In this document: piece after piece, positions 11,486 through 26,300 of the stretch
How the letters are laid out: each line of letters starts with the position of its first letter
Numbering within the stretch: the first letter of the stretch is position 1
Assembly (NCBI GenBank): GCA_958299035.1
Contig: CATQJL010000112.1
Coordinates: 9,462,880-9,526,879 of the forward strand
Source: Cylicocyclus nassatus
Lineage: Eukaryota; Nematoda; Chromadorea; Rhabditida; Strongylidae
Length of the DNA stretch: 64,000 bases
Direction: 5' to 3'
Notes under the pieces: generated by a model
Told to the model about the DNA's origin: nothing
The model's input: the letters and a program-made list of their open reading frames with translations, nothing else
Databases searched by the model: none
Program-made: the position numbers and the translations under genes

Positions 11486-12011
11486 TTAATCAAGATCAGA
11501 GAAGTTTTTAACGCTGTTCGTTTCAGGGGCAGAACCATAACACAAAAAGCAGTCAAATCGCAAATTTTTCTTCAGCCAAACATTCTGATAAGACGAAGTT
11601 GAAAAACTATGATACAATGTTTTGAACGTCAGCATGTTGCAGTAAAGTTTGAAGCAAACAATTAGACAAGTGAAACGCCAAGTGTACAGATTCCCTGCTT
11701 TACACAAAGCCATAAATTCATTATGTAGAGTCACTTACTGGATCGATGTATATGCCACTGCTTGCATAAACCTCAGCAGGGACATCTTCATCGCGTTCTT
11801 TGGCTGCAGGAGCTACATAGAACTCTTCTACTCGAAAACCATCTAAAAGGACAGGTATGGTGCATCCTGAAAAAAACAGAGCTAAAACTATCGAATACAT
11901 TCGAAACTCACATTCTCTTTGAACCTCAACGCTTTCAACCAAATCAAGATGGAAGCACAGGCGCTCGTCTCCTTTGGCGATCTCGACTGTGAAGGGTGGC
12001 ACTGCTACCAC
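11486..12011 (-). pseudogene. Captured p32/C1QBP (MAM33)-like gene fragment
   Basis: Minus-strand exon 11,912 to about 12,011 encodes VPPFTVEIAKGDERLCFHLD. Exon 11,739-11,842 encodes GFRVEEFYVAPAAKERDED and VYASSGIYIDP, then a GTAAGT donor. The intron between them (11,843-11,911) ends CCTTTTAG and joins E-Y-G-F in phase. These match the central beta-sheet and the tyrosine/serine-rich turn of mitochondrial p32 proteins, which form doughnut-shaped trimers in the matrix. A weak C-terminal match (KTLYHSFSTSSYQN, about 11,540-11,615) lacks a clear acceptor. The N-terminal half and mitochondrial presequence were not found. It lies antisense to its neighbours inside the hAT-like element, so I treat it as a captured fragment. 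Confidence in the family is moderate. Confidence 0.55.
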
Positions 12012-12549
12012 AAGAACGGACTAAGGAAACACTTAATGTTTGTGGCAAAGCGATCAAGCGGTCAAAATTTCGCTCAAAGCTGGAATATGGCAATAACGCG
12101 TAAAATGGCGGTGGAGCGCGATATCTAACAAGGCGATTTTCGGTAAAAAAAAGATGATAAAAAACGACGGACAGGGGATGGTATGAAAACGTTTCTATGC
12201 TCAGGGATAGATTTTCGACAGGGGCATCCATCCATGCTAACAAGATCCGAAACTTATGTGAAACGATGAAAATATATGCTCCAGACGATCTCAGATCGTC
12301 TGGTGGCCGTCTGGAGACGATCTAATTTTGGAAAAGGTATTACTTCACATAAGTTTTCAAATCTTTTTACATAATTCTTCCGCAAATAATTTTCTATACG
12401 TATAGTTCAATTTTGGTGTCATATAATTCTGTGTGCGCTGTAAACAAGCGATTTGTTTATTTTAACCTTGCTTTCAAATCGCGCGCACTTTTCGCCATAC
12501 ACGATAGAGCATGTCAATCGTGTGATAGCCTGTCCGAAAAGCTTGTTTT

Positions 12550-13472
12550 CGTTTGGATGTCGTTTATTCTTGACATAGAGGAGAAAGTGAAGGAATTATC
12601 ATATCTTATAATGACTGGCTATGGGTGCTTATGTTTTTTGTATTGTGTCTGTCTGAAACAAATCTGCAAATTGCAATTTGAAGACTTGAGACTATGGTCT
12701 ATCCTGGATCCCAGCCTTAACGTGGCTTTCTTTTTGGAGTACTCCTTAATGCTTTCAAATGAGGACTTTTAGATGTTGGAGTTGGATAGTGGAGAGTTAG
12801 CGATGATCAAGCTGGTGACATCTACGGAAGTGCCTCAAAGATTTGAAAGATCTTGGGTTTAGTGACTTAGAGGTAATTTCTTGTTCATTTTCATTGCTCC
12901 TGTTTGTTGCATGAATTTTTTGGTGCTTTCATCACTACTCACGTTTTTCATCGAGTTTTCCTTGTGTAATGTGTATTCGGTCTGTTTAGGTTTCAAAGCC
13001 AATTAAACCATTCCTGGAAACGAGCGTGTCAGATCCTCAATTGGCAAGCATCCAGATCCACGAGCAAACTTCCGTAAGACTACTAATTTTCCTAGAAACT
13101 GAGTTGATCTCTCGATCACTTACTGCACCATAAATGTTTCTCTCAAATTCTTGTTTAGGAATGCCATCTCAGGAGCGACTCCCTCTATATTCGTTTGAGG
13201 GTTGCTACGCTACTAGATGAAGTGGTAGCTTTGCTTGAAGAGTCAGCAGAGATTCTGAAGTCTTTAAGAGGAGGGCATGTAGATGACACGACTTTGACAG
13301 AATTCAAGTGAGACGTTTAGTGCCGTATCTTTGTGTACTGCTCACTCATACCTTTTCCAGTGCGAAGCTGTTGGCTGTTTGCGAAGAGAGTCTGCAATAT
13401 TATCGAGGATCTTGGTGGTATAGAAAGAGCAAAGAAAAGATCGCTGAACTTGTTGAGAGGGTCAGTGGATGA
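12550..13472 (+). CDS. Captured coiled-coil protein gene, function unknown
   Basis: The last three exons are clean and in phase: 12,990-13,073, 13,159-13,307 and 13,361-13,472 (TGA at 13,470). They follow an exon ending 12,872 (KDLKDLGFSDLE). A likely first exon begins near 12,559 (MSFILDIEEKVKELSYLI). The protein is helical and acidic, with heptad-like LLDEVVALLEESAEILKSL and a final SWWYRKSKEKIAELVERV. The exon around 12,775-12,872 needs a frame change to link 5' and 3' parts, so it may be broken there. The overall pattern is faintly like dynactin subunit 3 (p22/24), but I cannot confirm that. It lies inside the hAT-like element, same strand as the PTP piece. Confidence 0.45.
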
Positions 13473-14676
13473 AAACCTAAAAATCTTGGAAAAGATTTTG
13501 AAATTTTCCAGATTTGGTCTTTTGGTCCAGGCAGAGCCAAAGCTAACATTCTCATAAATGGAATATCTAACTTATAGACCTATATGGGACAGCAGTGAGT
13601 GACTTGCTATTCAATTTCCACCCTCCTCAAGCTTTTCAGAATCCGAGCTGGACATGTGCAAAAATTTTTTTCCGGGGCTTTGCCCCGGACCCCACAAAAA
13701 CGATGTCCCCTTTGCTTTTTGCTCCAAAAACGAAGTCCAGCCTGCTTCTAGACGATCTGTGCCGGGCCCTGGTTCGTAGCTTTTCTTTCTTGTCCTCGTT
13801 CCTCTGAAAGGCGGTTGCTTTGCGGAGATGCGCATATCGTTCAAAAGAGTTATATGAACTTTACAATGAACCTACTGGTTTCGATGAAAGACTAACAAGC
13901 TAAGGCTATTCAGGACGAAGGCGCAGAAGCAGCATCACTTGAACGGACGCAAACTCGGCGCGCACGTATCTTCTTCGTTGTAAACCCTGCGCTTCATGCG
14001 CTCTGCGGCTGATAAAGCCGCGTTCGCGCCCAAAAGTATTGCGCCTTTGTCAAGCAGTAGCTCATATAATGCTTCAGTTTCCAAACGTGGAATTTTCAAA
14101 CGACAAAAAGAAGTTTTCGACATCTGCTTGTTTTTTCTTACAAAAAAAAGTGTTTTTACAGGGACTTCTTTGCCGAGTAATAGGTAATGGGTAATGAGTA
14201 TAAAATGGCGCTTTTTCGTCAATGTGAGACAAAAAGGATGAGATTGCAGGACTGGCAGGAGGTTCTGTGTTAATAATTACTGGACAAGAACAAAACGGTC
14301 GATCATACCGCACGCAACCCAAATGCACCGTTAGAACGAATCCCACTGCGAAAATGACCTCAAGAAACAGGCTCAGTGAACTTTCTGCATGACTCCATAC
14401 GGCAAATGTCGTCAAAACTATCTTGCGATTTAACGGGGAGGTATATTGGTATTATCCCCAGACCTCGCCCAGCCACATGGTCTTTTGTATGGCTCTCCTA
14501 CAAAATAAATGAAATATGCCTGTTCCGGCTGAGTTTTAGAGAAACGATGTTGAAAATCTGACGGAAGGGGGCAGAAGGTTGCGCGCAGCAGCGAAGATTA
14601 CATTATCGACTGAAATTGACAAAACCTTGTCATTTCGCTGGTTTATGAAAACGCTACGAGCTTATGAATGACCTAA

Positions 14677-15764
14677 TACTTCTAATTTGTTCCGACATGT
14701 GCTTGATTAGTTAACTCTCGTGTCGAGTAACCCATATAGTTATTAAATGCATTCGTACACTCTCCCCCATCGCTTCGTGAAAACTCACCGATATCTATGA
14801 GCGATTCATAGCACGCTCGATTAGAGAGACGCACGCAGACTTACATCTCTCTAATCGAACGCACTTTCGTTTCTTTTACCGTCTGCTGTCCCTCCCATGC
14901 AAGAACTATTTTGGCCGGACGCAACGGCGCCCAATCTTTGCCTGCCATGAATCGTGTGTAGATCTCTGAGATTTTCTACAGGCACCCAGAATTGCATGGG
15001 CACAAACTTTGTAAGAGACTGTCTGTATCTGACATGGCGTCCCGCGGAAAATATTCTTTTAGTTAGCAAAGGGGCAAACAAATTCCACATCATTGTTGGC
15101 TGTTAATGCGCTTTAATTGACTTCCTTTTTGATCCCCTAATCGTTCAACATTTACTAACATATTTATTTTGTTTCACTTCCGACTTGTGTGACCCGAATC
15201 CACTTCTTAGGTCTTTGAACGCTTCCATAGTTATCAGATGCTTAGTCGGCAGTTCATCCCAAGTAACAAGCGAAAGTTCTCCGCAGGTTCCAATGACTTA
15301 GATAAATGTAAGAGTAATGGTTTGTTATAATGTCAGTCAAACCACGATAGAAATATGCAAATGAGATTGAAGGAAACAAGATTGAACGCATTCTGTAGGT
15401 AGGATCGTCGAGTACACTATCATACAAGTTGTTGAACAAGCCCGAACATGTTCTCTCACAAGTTCGATGGTGAATTTTTTAAAATGCATTAAGACACAAC
15501 CATGAACTTGTCGATGAGACAACGCAAAGCGTCCCCGAATATCTTACAGACATAATATAAATGTTAGAATAACGAGCTGATGAAAGAAATGATAATCAAT
15601 AAAAACAAACAAAATAAATCAATAATTCTAGGACCTATAAACTGAAATGTTATATTAAGTATATATCATACTAGTTTGCTTGTTCTTGTAAACATTAGAA
15701 AAATAGCCTGTCTAGAACGAAGAAACAGTGATCAAAATGATTTGACTGCTGCTTTGAACTCTAT
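14677..15764. other. Intergenic, no gene seen
   Basis: No supported exon. A small hairpin (GATTAGAGAGA near 14,819 pairing with TCTCTCTAATC near 14,849) is the only structure noted. The minus-strand frame at 14,851-15,093 has no splice context or known motif. Confidence 0.5.
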
Positions 15765-16971
15765 AGGGTGTCACAAAAGTATGTATACACTGTTCGATCT
15801 TTAGTGACTCTCTTGCTTTGATGCCATTCGGCAAACTCTGGTACCATTTCGTAGAGCGAGGTTCAACTTAGAATTACAGTATGGAACGGATTACCGACTG
15901 CTCTCCAACACTGTAGGATTACGGTACGAAATTCAAGGAGAGATTTGAGCCATTGGAGGCCTTATTTTGCCCCAAAAAGCTGACCAAACAAAGTGGAAAC
16001 TCTTACACAAGCTAACTGAAGTCGCTGAAACCAAATATGGACTTTGCATTTTACGCGATGCTTCCTTCATTACTTATGCCAGGTAAATCGCCACAGCGGT
16101 CCTTTCAATGCTCCGTGAGACTGTGATTACACCATCTGAGAAGCTTTGCAGACTCCCAAAAAGATGAGTAATGAAATCAGAACGCATGAAATCCCTTAGG
16201 GTGGCGCAGGAGGAACCAAAAGGTTGCCGCCTGTGCCTGCAGGAGATAATGAAGAGCGCGAGCGCTGTGGAGAATATTTTGGCAAGAATCCAAGAAAACC
16301 TGGCAAGGACCTTTAGGAACAAATGTTCATAACTTTGCCTGGAGATGAACTTGAAAAATTTGAAAGACGGATTTGTGATGCAGATTAAAAGGCGCATTCA
16401 CTGAGTAAGTGAAAATAGGGAATTGTAGTAGTAAGGAAAGTCAAATCTCTAATAGAAACTTTTTGTTTTATGAATTTTGAAGTTTCAAAATGTAGACCGG
16501 TATTTACATCCAAAATTCATTCCTTTTTCGTTGATGAAGGAATAGTTTGCGTTTTGATTCAATAAACCAAAGCGATCAAAATGTCATAAAAAACATGTTG
16601 AGGCTTTTGTCAAGATGCAATATGCAGCTTGTCTCGTTACTTCAGACCTATTCCGATTCGAAATTTTGACATTAGAAATCTCATAGGATTTGCCATTGAG
16701 ACTATTTCGGTAACCCTTTCAAAGCTGTAAAATTAGTAAAAGTTCATTACATAGAAGTAGTTAACCTTATTTCCTGATTACAAACACTACCTACTTCCTC
16801 AACTTCAAATCCAGAAGTTCCACTAAAAAATCACTTAAGATCTTTCACACAACATGGACTTGAAATTCACTATCTTTTAATGGTAAATTTTGAAGCCTCA
16901 GTTTTTGGTAAGAATAGAACTCGAGTAGCGAGACAATTGGCTATCTAGCCGGTAGGCGTATTATTTAAAAA

Positions 16972-18614
<1,643 letters not shown>

Positions 18615-19065
18615 TACACATTTCAATACTGATTGCAAAACTGTCCTTCGTATCCTTGAAAGTTAATTCCAAGAAGAGTTATGGGATTGTTTCTAATAGA
18701 TGTCCTCGCCAACTTTTCCTGGATCCCCGCCAATATGTTCTCCACAGCACTCGCGCTCTTAATTATCTCCTACGGCTACAGGCGGCAGCCCTTTAGTCCC
18801 TCCTGCACCGCATCCGATCACTCATGCACAACTTCTCAGAATTATTGGAAAAACTTTCTGAAACAAGACTAATTCACAATGACGCTGTAAGTCGAAAGTT
18901 TCTACCGTAATCCTACAGTAATGAAAAGCGATGGGTGGTCTGCTCTACACTGTAAATCTAATTTGGAGCCAGCACTGCAAAATGGCACCTGAAGGCAGGC
19001 AGAAGATTTCTTGGGAAAAAAGATATTAACGATCAAACAGTGTATACATATTTGTGGGACCCCTG

Positions 19066-20353
19066 TGTATATAACTCAAAGTCTGTGAGAATGTTGGTTA
19101 GGTTGTTAGTGCGTTATAGAAACGCCAGCCGTTGAACTGATTCAGCTGAAACTTCGCACACGCATGTTTTCACCCCGGCGGTGGTTTAAGGCTACGCGCT
19201 TCGATTCGCTGGGCCCTTTTGACGATTTATTGATTTGTTTACTAAATTCAAGGAGAAAGCGTACACTATCGAGTCCTTTTCCCAAGTTAAGTAGGCAGGG
19301 GCGGTAAAGATCATTTGCACTTTGTGAGAAGGATGCAGTGCCACGAAGCCAGGCGGCTGGAAAAAGACATTTTCGCTTCGGGAACGCCGCTGCAGGATTG
19401 AAGCAGCTTGAATTACGGCAGGCAAGGAAGATGGTGTAAGTCATTGAACTATGCACACCAAGTATTATTGTGTTGGAAATATTTGTAATACTGTCCAGTT
19501 TGAACTACCTCCAGGCTGGACGGGGTAGCCGGCTAGTACTATATATGCCCGATTTACCGGTAGATTATTGAACAGCCTTCGCAAAGCCCCAACAAAAATC
19601 CACAAGATCGAAGTGAAATGAAGATTGGAAATGGCAATGCCTTTCAGAAGGCGGATGATTAGATGCTGACTATTTAATGGACATATTTACCAGTGCGTCA
19701 CCTATGCTTCGCGGGGCTCACATTGGCCATTACGGAACGTATCAGGAGACTCATATTGTGGTAACGGCTCCGTCATTTTTCATCAAGTGACCGCTAATAT
19801 TCCAAACAAATTTGAAGCTCCCCTGTCGTGCTACTCTCACATACTTCGAAGCAGTGTAAATCGTCCCTCGTTGAATTTTTTTTTAACGGATGAACTTTAC
19901 ACAACAGCAAACTAAGCGGCTTAATCTAAGTCGTGATTACTGTAATAATGGTTGATGCGCATTTGACGAATTAGAGTTCAGAGTGTTGAGTAACTGCTTC
20001 GGCTGCTTTAGTCTAACAAATTCACACTTGTGCTGATTCTAAGAATACATGGTCTTGAATGCCGTGGTACCAAAACATATGTGGGTGGGTTGAAGTAGCC
20101 CCCATGAAAGCTTCTAAGTTTGTAACGCTCAATTACGAATAAACAGAATGAGAATAAGTACTTTATAAAAAAATGTACAAATAATGATGTAAAGCAAACT
20201 GAGAACATAAATAATAATAATCTTCAAACCGAAAATGGAATGATTCTATCAATTAGAGGATGGCAAAATGTTGCTTTAAGGTCTTCTCTCATAGGAAACT
20301 TTTGATTTAGAACTTTAACCATTATGAGAAAGGGTGTCCGTATTTTTAATGCT
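19066..20353. other. Intergenic, with a fourth Helitron-type 3' end
   Basis: No exon supported. At 19,690-19,730 a degraded copy of the Helitron 3' terminus appears in inverted orientation (CCAGTGCGTCACC, hairpin, then CTCACATTGG), again with CTGG followed by T. The body to its right does not match the other three copies, so it may be a different subfamily sharing the terminus. Confidence 0.5.
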
Positions 20354-23300
20354 TCATCGGCCGGCATAGTGATTGCTTGTTTGGCCGAGTTTGCTCAAAA
20401 GCATGTAGATATATGCAGCCTGCAAATCACACTTACAAAATTGTGCTATGCTTGAAATCACGAGTACAGTACCTGAGGACTCCGTATTGTCAGCTGATGT
20501 CTGTAAGCTCTGGCAAAGATTTCCAGGAAGGGTTTACCGGTCTCGTAGGTCCACTTCAACTCACGATGGTCGTACGATATGACGAGCGCCATAGATTTCG
20601 AATTGATTAAGTGCAAGCCATAGTCGTTCACACCGCAATAAGCCCGTAAGTGAGACACATGCGGCTGAAAAACTATGTAATAATGCTGACGTAGATAAGA
20701 GGTTACTAAATATACACAAATCATTTCGTTGAAATGAGAGTTTCTCTTAGCTGTTTTTCATAGCCTTCAAAATAACCATGCTAATCGGCTCCATTTTGAT
20801 GAGTAAAGCCTCGGCGCTTGAGAAGACAAGTAAACACTTAACGTGATGAAAAAAGACAAGAACGATCAAGATAAATGCTTCTTTGTTGTTGAAATTTTTA
20901 GTGTCAGTAATGTTTTGTGCATGCTAACAAAATTCTTCGGTAGAAGTATTGATTGTATTAATTTGACGTTTCGAGTTCGTCGTCTTTGCTTAGAGTGCGA
21001 GCGCTATCATTAGAAAGGCATGTGCGTCAACCGAGTTTTTCAGAGTTGACATGGCACCTAAAGCTATGCATTTTATTCCTGATTGATGAATTCACCAATT
21101 TTAGTTTTGTTCGATTGTTGGTGATAGAATACAATACAAGTAACTTGTAAGATAGCAAGTAAGAATTACCTGTGACATGTAAACTTCGGATAAGAAAAAT
21201 GTTGAGCCGTAGGTTCGAAATTGGCGACAGCAGGAAAGGAACTCATGCTGGAGGTGAGTGACGTTCCTTGATTTGACGTCCTGAAAAATTTTTGATACAA
21301 AATTGCTGGAGTGTTCGATACGTGCTAGAATTTTTATCTCTTTCTATTTTTATCCCAATTTTTGTCTGCTCATTGCGCGGTTAGTCTATAAGACTTGTTC
21401 AAAAAAATGATCCTCTTCGTTTTCCAAATTCACAGAATTATTTGACAGCTAGAACGGCAATGCTTATACAAGGTCTATCAACTGCAGTGTCGGAATTACC
21501 AGCATCTCCTCTTCCGCGCTGCCGCTTAGTCTGAACTGTGCACCTCTTTCGCGAACATGCTCTCTGATCACTTTCCACCGCGAGCGTGAGAGAGGCGGAG
21601 TCGCATTCAATTGGATATGATGAATGAGCATGTTCGCGGAAAGGAAGAGGTGGAAAGTCTCGCGCGGGAGTGGAGATGCTGGTGCACCCGACACCGCAAT
21701 TGATAAGCCCTGTACCTTGCTTTCAGTGCAGCTGTAAAAAAGCCAGCAAACGATTATGGCAGTACATCAAATCACTGAAGTCCCATAAAATCTCTGCTTT
21801 TTATTTTTGCCATTTCAGTTCGCGTGCAGCTATGCAACACTCGTTTTGGCCTCATTATTGAGACCACTTCGAATAAGTTTTCTCCGTTATAAATGGATGT
21901 GCGCAAGCTTTGTCGACTCCAAATGCTTTTCTTGAACCTAATAGAATGAGTGTCGACATCAACATTACTAGCGCAGAATTATCTTAGCTTATGGAATGTG
22001 ATATAAATTAGTAGCATTTTCTCGAAAACTCTCACTTTTATTAACATCACAGCCATAGGCAACGTTTTCACTACAACTATCCAAAAGCATAAATCAAAAT
22101 TACCCTCGCCGTAGCGGCGATTAATAGCTGCGACACTCGTTCCCTTGCTGATAATCTCTCAAATTAGGAAAAGATAGTCTCTCGTTTGGTATTTTGCCAC
22201 CCCAAAAACTTTTCACTCAATTTTCGTTTGAAAGTGTAGAAAAAAATACCCCCTAGTGATCTTTCATACACTAGTGCATAATGCTTCATTCTGAGTTCGA
22301 TCATCAGTATTTAGCAATAGGTAAGCAATATTCAAAGCAAAGGCGGTATGAATAACTCTTACCTTTAATGCCTTGCTAACTTTGCTCCGCAGCTCTGAAC
22401 CCTTCTCCTTCGAGGAAATTAGATAAGAGGGGAAGATGCGACTAAGGTCAAGTTTGTCGCTGAAAGAATTTGTTTCAAAGCAAGGTTGTTTAAGAAAAAT
22501 GGCGTAACTTGGCTTCTTCATTTCAATGATAATTACGCCTTCACAAATTTCAAAGGCTTCACAAATGTCAGCTGTTTTTTTTTCAACTTTTTTTGGGTTG
22601 CTATAAATATTGAGTTGTAAAGGAAGTTTGGTCAGTGCTTCTTTTAATTACCAAAATTGAATGCGATGCAAGGAGCTGGTTTTGAATGTGTATCTATAGC
22701 TTCTAACACGGAACGTTAAACTAATAAGAACTACTTTGAAAAGGAGAGTGATGCATTGCGGCAGGTCTGTGGAAAGGCACATTTTTCAGATTATGGACGT
22801 GCAAAATCTACAGAAGCTTGATTTAAAAATCTTTACTAAGCTTTTCGTATGGCCAGATGAAGCGACATCCGACTGGTGTTTGCTCCAATACCTGGTCCTT
22901 TTTGCAGGCAGGAAATAGTTTATTGAACACAGAAATCGAGCTCTCAACCTATTTTGAAACGCAGTTAGAGTGCTTGGATAACAGCATTTATGACACACCT
23001 AATCAGAGTCTAAAGTCTAAAGTCAGTACACATGAACAAAATATCGTTGATTGACACTTGAGATGAAGATATAGATAAAACAAATTAGCTCTACTTCTAC
23101 CAGCTTACAACCTAATATTCACATGCAGAAAGACCCTCTCTTCGTATGATGCTTTGTGCGACTTTCCACCATGGTTATCGTCTCAACGTGGCATGGGAAT
23201 AACGGTGGATGGTAAGTTATGATATGCAACTAAGTGAGTAGTCTGGCAGGGTTTCCTAAGCAATGTTTTGTGCTGCTTTTCCAATATTCAACTTCGTCGG

Positions 23301-26300
23301 ATTTCTAGCTAACAGCGGACTCGGTCAGTCCTCTCGTTTGTCTGTCTGAGAACTGCTGGAGGTCACATTCCACATTCCAGGATCCAGGATTGCCCTGTGG
23401 AGAGCCAGAGCATAACCTAATAGGCCTCCTCTGACTGGAAAATTCAATTAACTTTTTATCAAGGATAGAAAAAAACTCTGAAAGATGGATCCTTTATAGT
23501 GGAAACATGGTACTTTTCCTTATCCGGACCCAATTTTTTAAGAGAAAGACATTGCTTTTATCCCTGCGCCATATTTTCTCCCAGCTTCACAGGAAGCAAT
23601 GTCAACCATCTGCCACGTGTTAAAAAAATTTGACATGTCATCTACGTGTTTAGCAGGTTTCACCAAAAATTCTTGTTACCCTACCTAGCGATGTAAGTTC
23701 AATCTGTTTTCTAGTTAATCTTTTTACCTCATTTCGATCAAACAGTTTCAAAGTGGACAATGTCATAATAAAATGACATAATATCATCGATGAACAGATT
23801 AGACTTGCTCAAGATAGAGAAGTGCGCTAGGATTCGGCCATTTGAAGGGCTAAATAAGCAGCGACAAGGTCCTTCAAGCTGTTATTTATAGTTTCTTCTG
23901 CTAAATTCGCATGGCGAAAAGGATTGAAGAGAAGTACATTTTTGAATCATTGCTGAAAGCAGCAAGATGTTCTAGAAAGAGCTCATGATTGTTTTGCCCT
24001 TATGTAAAAAAACAGTTGAGCACTTTGAAATAATCATAATTTCTCTTTTATCTCACCGAAAATAATTTCGAAAAAACATGTCAAGATGGACCAAAACGTG
24101 TCAATTTTTCGTGACACGTGGCAAGGAGGCAGTCCTCGAAGATTCTATGAAGAATTATTCTTAGGCGGACGTATATTATGAGAGCTTTTCTATGAAATGG
24201 GTCCGGATAACGGAAAAGTACCGAAACAGAATTCAGTGGAAACAAGACCGATGCGGTTTCTAGAATCGCCGCTTAGATCGGAAAAAAGGCCACGTCTTGG
24301 ACGAGTCGCCTGACAGATTGCCTTTTGCTCTGCACCTGTAACACCGAGACAGACTCCTCACAAGCCAACCTCCACGTTCATTTTGACGCTGCAGAGTACA
24401 CCAAACAGCAATTGATTTGCAGGGAACAAAGCTAGGAAAAAGAACATGCGACATCTGAGTAATGGAGATTTCATTCCTCTTGGTGAGGAAGTTCCAGCAA
24501 GAAATGCAGGTCCTGATCAGATCTGCACCCATCTATCGTCCATCTCATCTATTTTTACAATTCCCTCACCTCATTTGCCCATCTTACATTCATTTCTTTC
24601 ACATCAGAAGTCCTACAGCATCATCAGCCTTTCCCCATCATCAGAGCTGACGAACATGAATAGGATGCTTCCTACGAAGAAGGAGGTTCCGCAATGAGAA
24701 CCTATGAGTTTTGTGGGTAGTTCAACGCAAGAGTTAGAATGCTAGAAAGGAAATAAGATCGAGAAGCTCTGGTATGAGCTCTAGAACAAAAGCGAGAATC
24801 TTCACTTCAAGCTTCTCGCCATCGCAATTTTTTATAAACTTCCTCATGGAAGAACGACACCTGCGTAGGAGTCGCTGGACCGAATGACTCAAGCAGCTTG
24901 ATCCCTTCCCACCAACCAAATGATGCTCGAATTTTTAGCAGAATCTTCCATCCTACAAGCGATGACTCCGACCATCGCCTTTTTGAAAACCATGATTTGG
25001 TGGAAAACTGCAGAAAAAAAGATCTCATAGCGCCGCAAGAACGAAAAGTTTTTGACGGTCACAGGCTGGAGAGTTCATACCAAGTTGTACTTGGCCCATC
25101 GAGAAGAACCCAACGTAAAACTCGTCCTGATCTCAAAAATTGCGAGTCAAAGAAAAGTTTGCCTCAGCGACTCTTGTGAGCTATTGGTATTTAGGCAAAC
25201 GCTATAATAGTCCGTAGGTCCCTTTGAAATTATCTAAGGGTTTTCGGGTTTTCGCGTAATTGCTATTCATAATTGATCAAGACTAATAAGTCCGGGAAAT
25301 GACAAAGACATGGAAGCCAATCTGCCCGGCTGTGTCTTTGATTGCTTTCAGAAGATTTCAACTTTATCGCTCTTGAATGACTTACTCTCGGAAGCTCCAG
25401 GCTCACAGCCGAAAGTAGTGATGCTTCAATGGTATGAACAAAAGCAGTCAAGCAAGAGCAAATGGTTTTGTGCTTATTCGCAAGACACACTTACTCATAT
25501 TGATATTACAGGGTGTCCCAAAAGTCTTGTAACCTAATTTTGCACTGCTTTAACTCAACAATCACTAATGATTTTGATCTCAAATTTACAACACAGAATC
25601 CTCCAATCATTATTCGTACTACATCCTTGGGGGTAAAAAATGATCTTCATGTTTGACTGAAAAAAATAAAATTATCAAACCATTTCTACCTCAAAACGCA
25701 AAAAGCTATTTCCTAAAAGTTTGAAATTTATTCCGCTACTGGAAAAATTTGGCACACCGCGGTGCAAATTCGTATTCACAATATAGAGGAGGCTTTGCAC
25801 TACTATCACTATAATGGCTGCATTTGTAAATCTATTTTGTCAAGAGAGGCGAGAAAATACCTGAAAATTTTCAATGCGTGCCACTGCAACTATGCCTTTG
25901 AAACTAGTTTCAAATCTGTAGAATTGCAGCAGTAACTGAGTTTGGAGTAGTCCTCTTCGCATGTTTTCTAGATAGGAATCCAATGCAACACGGATGACGA
26001 ACTTGGTTTTGAAACATATTGTAACGATTTTCTGTTTTCATTTTCCAAAGTGTCCAAAACTCCACCATGAGATCTACGCGTGCCTGCATTCAAATTTCCG
26101 TAATTTTAACCATAAAACTCATAAATTTTTCTAATCATGGTGTGATGTAGCTGAAAGCTTGCTCTATCATACAGCACATTTTCTAAGCGATAGGATTTAT
26201 TTTCATGAAAAATTGGGACAAAATTGATGATGACTGCGTGCGTGCCTCGGCAGTGGTAATCGCCAACAGTTTGAAGGTTTCCGTTATCAAGGAAAGATGC

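Larger units (their letters stand above)
8587..13771. mobile_element. Gene-carrying hAT-like transposon (Pack-type)
   Basis: The ends are CAGGGCCCGGCAC and its exact inverse (GTGCCGGGCCCTG at 13,759-13,771). The 8-bp target duplication GTTCGTAG is perfect (8579-8586 and 13,772-13,779). The subterminal sequences differ between ends. The right one (inverted: GGAGCAAAAAGCAAAGGGG) matches the left of the 322-bp element at 43,752. The left one (ACGAAGTCCCCTTTGACC) matches that element's right side inverted. So both true ends of one family are present. The interior holds a foldback MITE and intron-containing pieces of a tyrosine phosphatase, a p32-like gene and a coiled-coil gene. No hAT transposase was recognised. 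I infer a non-autonomous element that captured host genomic DNA. Confidence 0.75.
8563..14676. mobile_element. Mariner-type element split by a 5.2-kb hAT-like insertion
   Basis: The left end (TTAGGTTGTTCCATAAGTTC at 8563) and the right end (inverted, ending ATGACCTAAT at 14,676) match each other and are flanked by TA (8561-8562 and 14,677-14,678). Only 8563-8586 and 13,780-14,676 belong to it, about 920 bp once the insertion at 8587-13,771 and one 8-bp duplication are removed. That is the size of the other mariner-type elements here (899-1019 bp). No transposase motif was recognised in 13,780-14,676. Confidence 0.75.

Noticed and set aside
12559..12772. Coiled-coil gene as a definite dynactin subunit 3
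   Set aside because: The resemblance is only in the spacing of leucine-rich helices; without an alignment it cannot carry a name.
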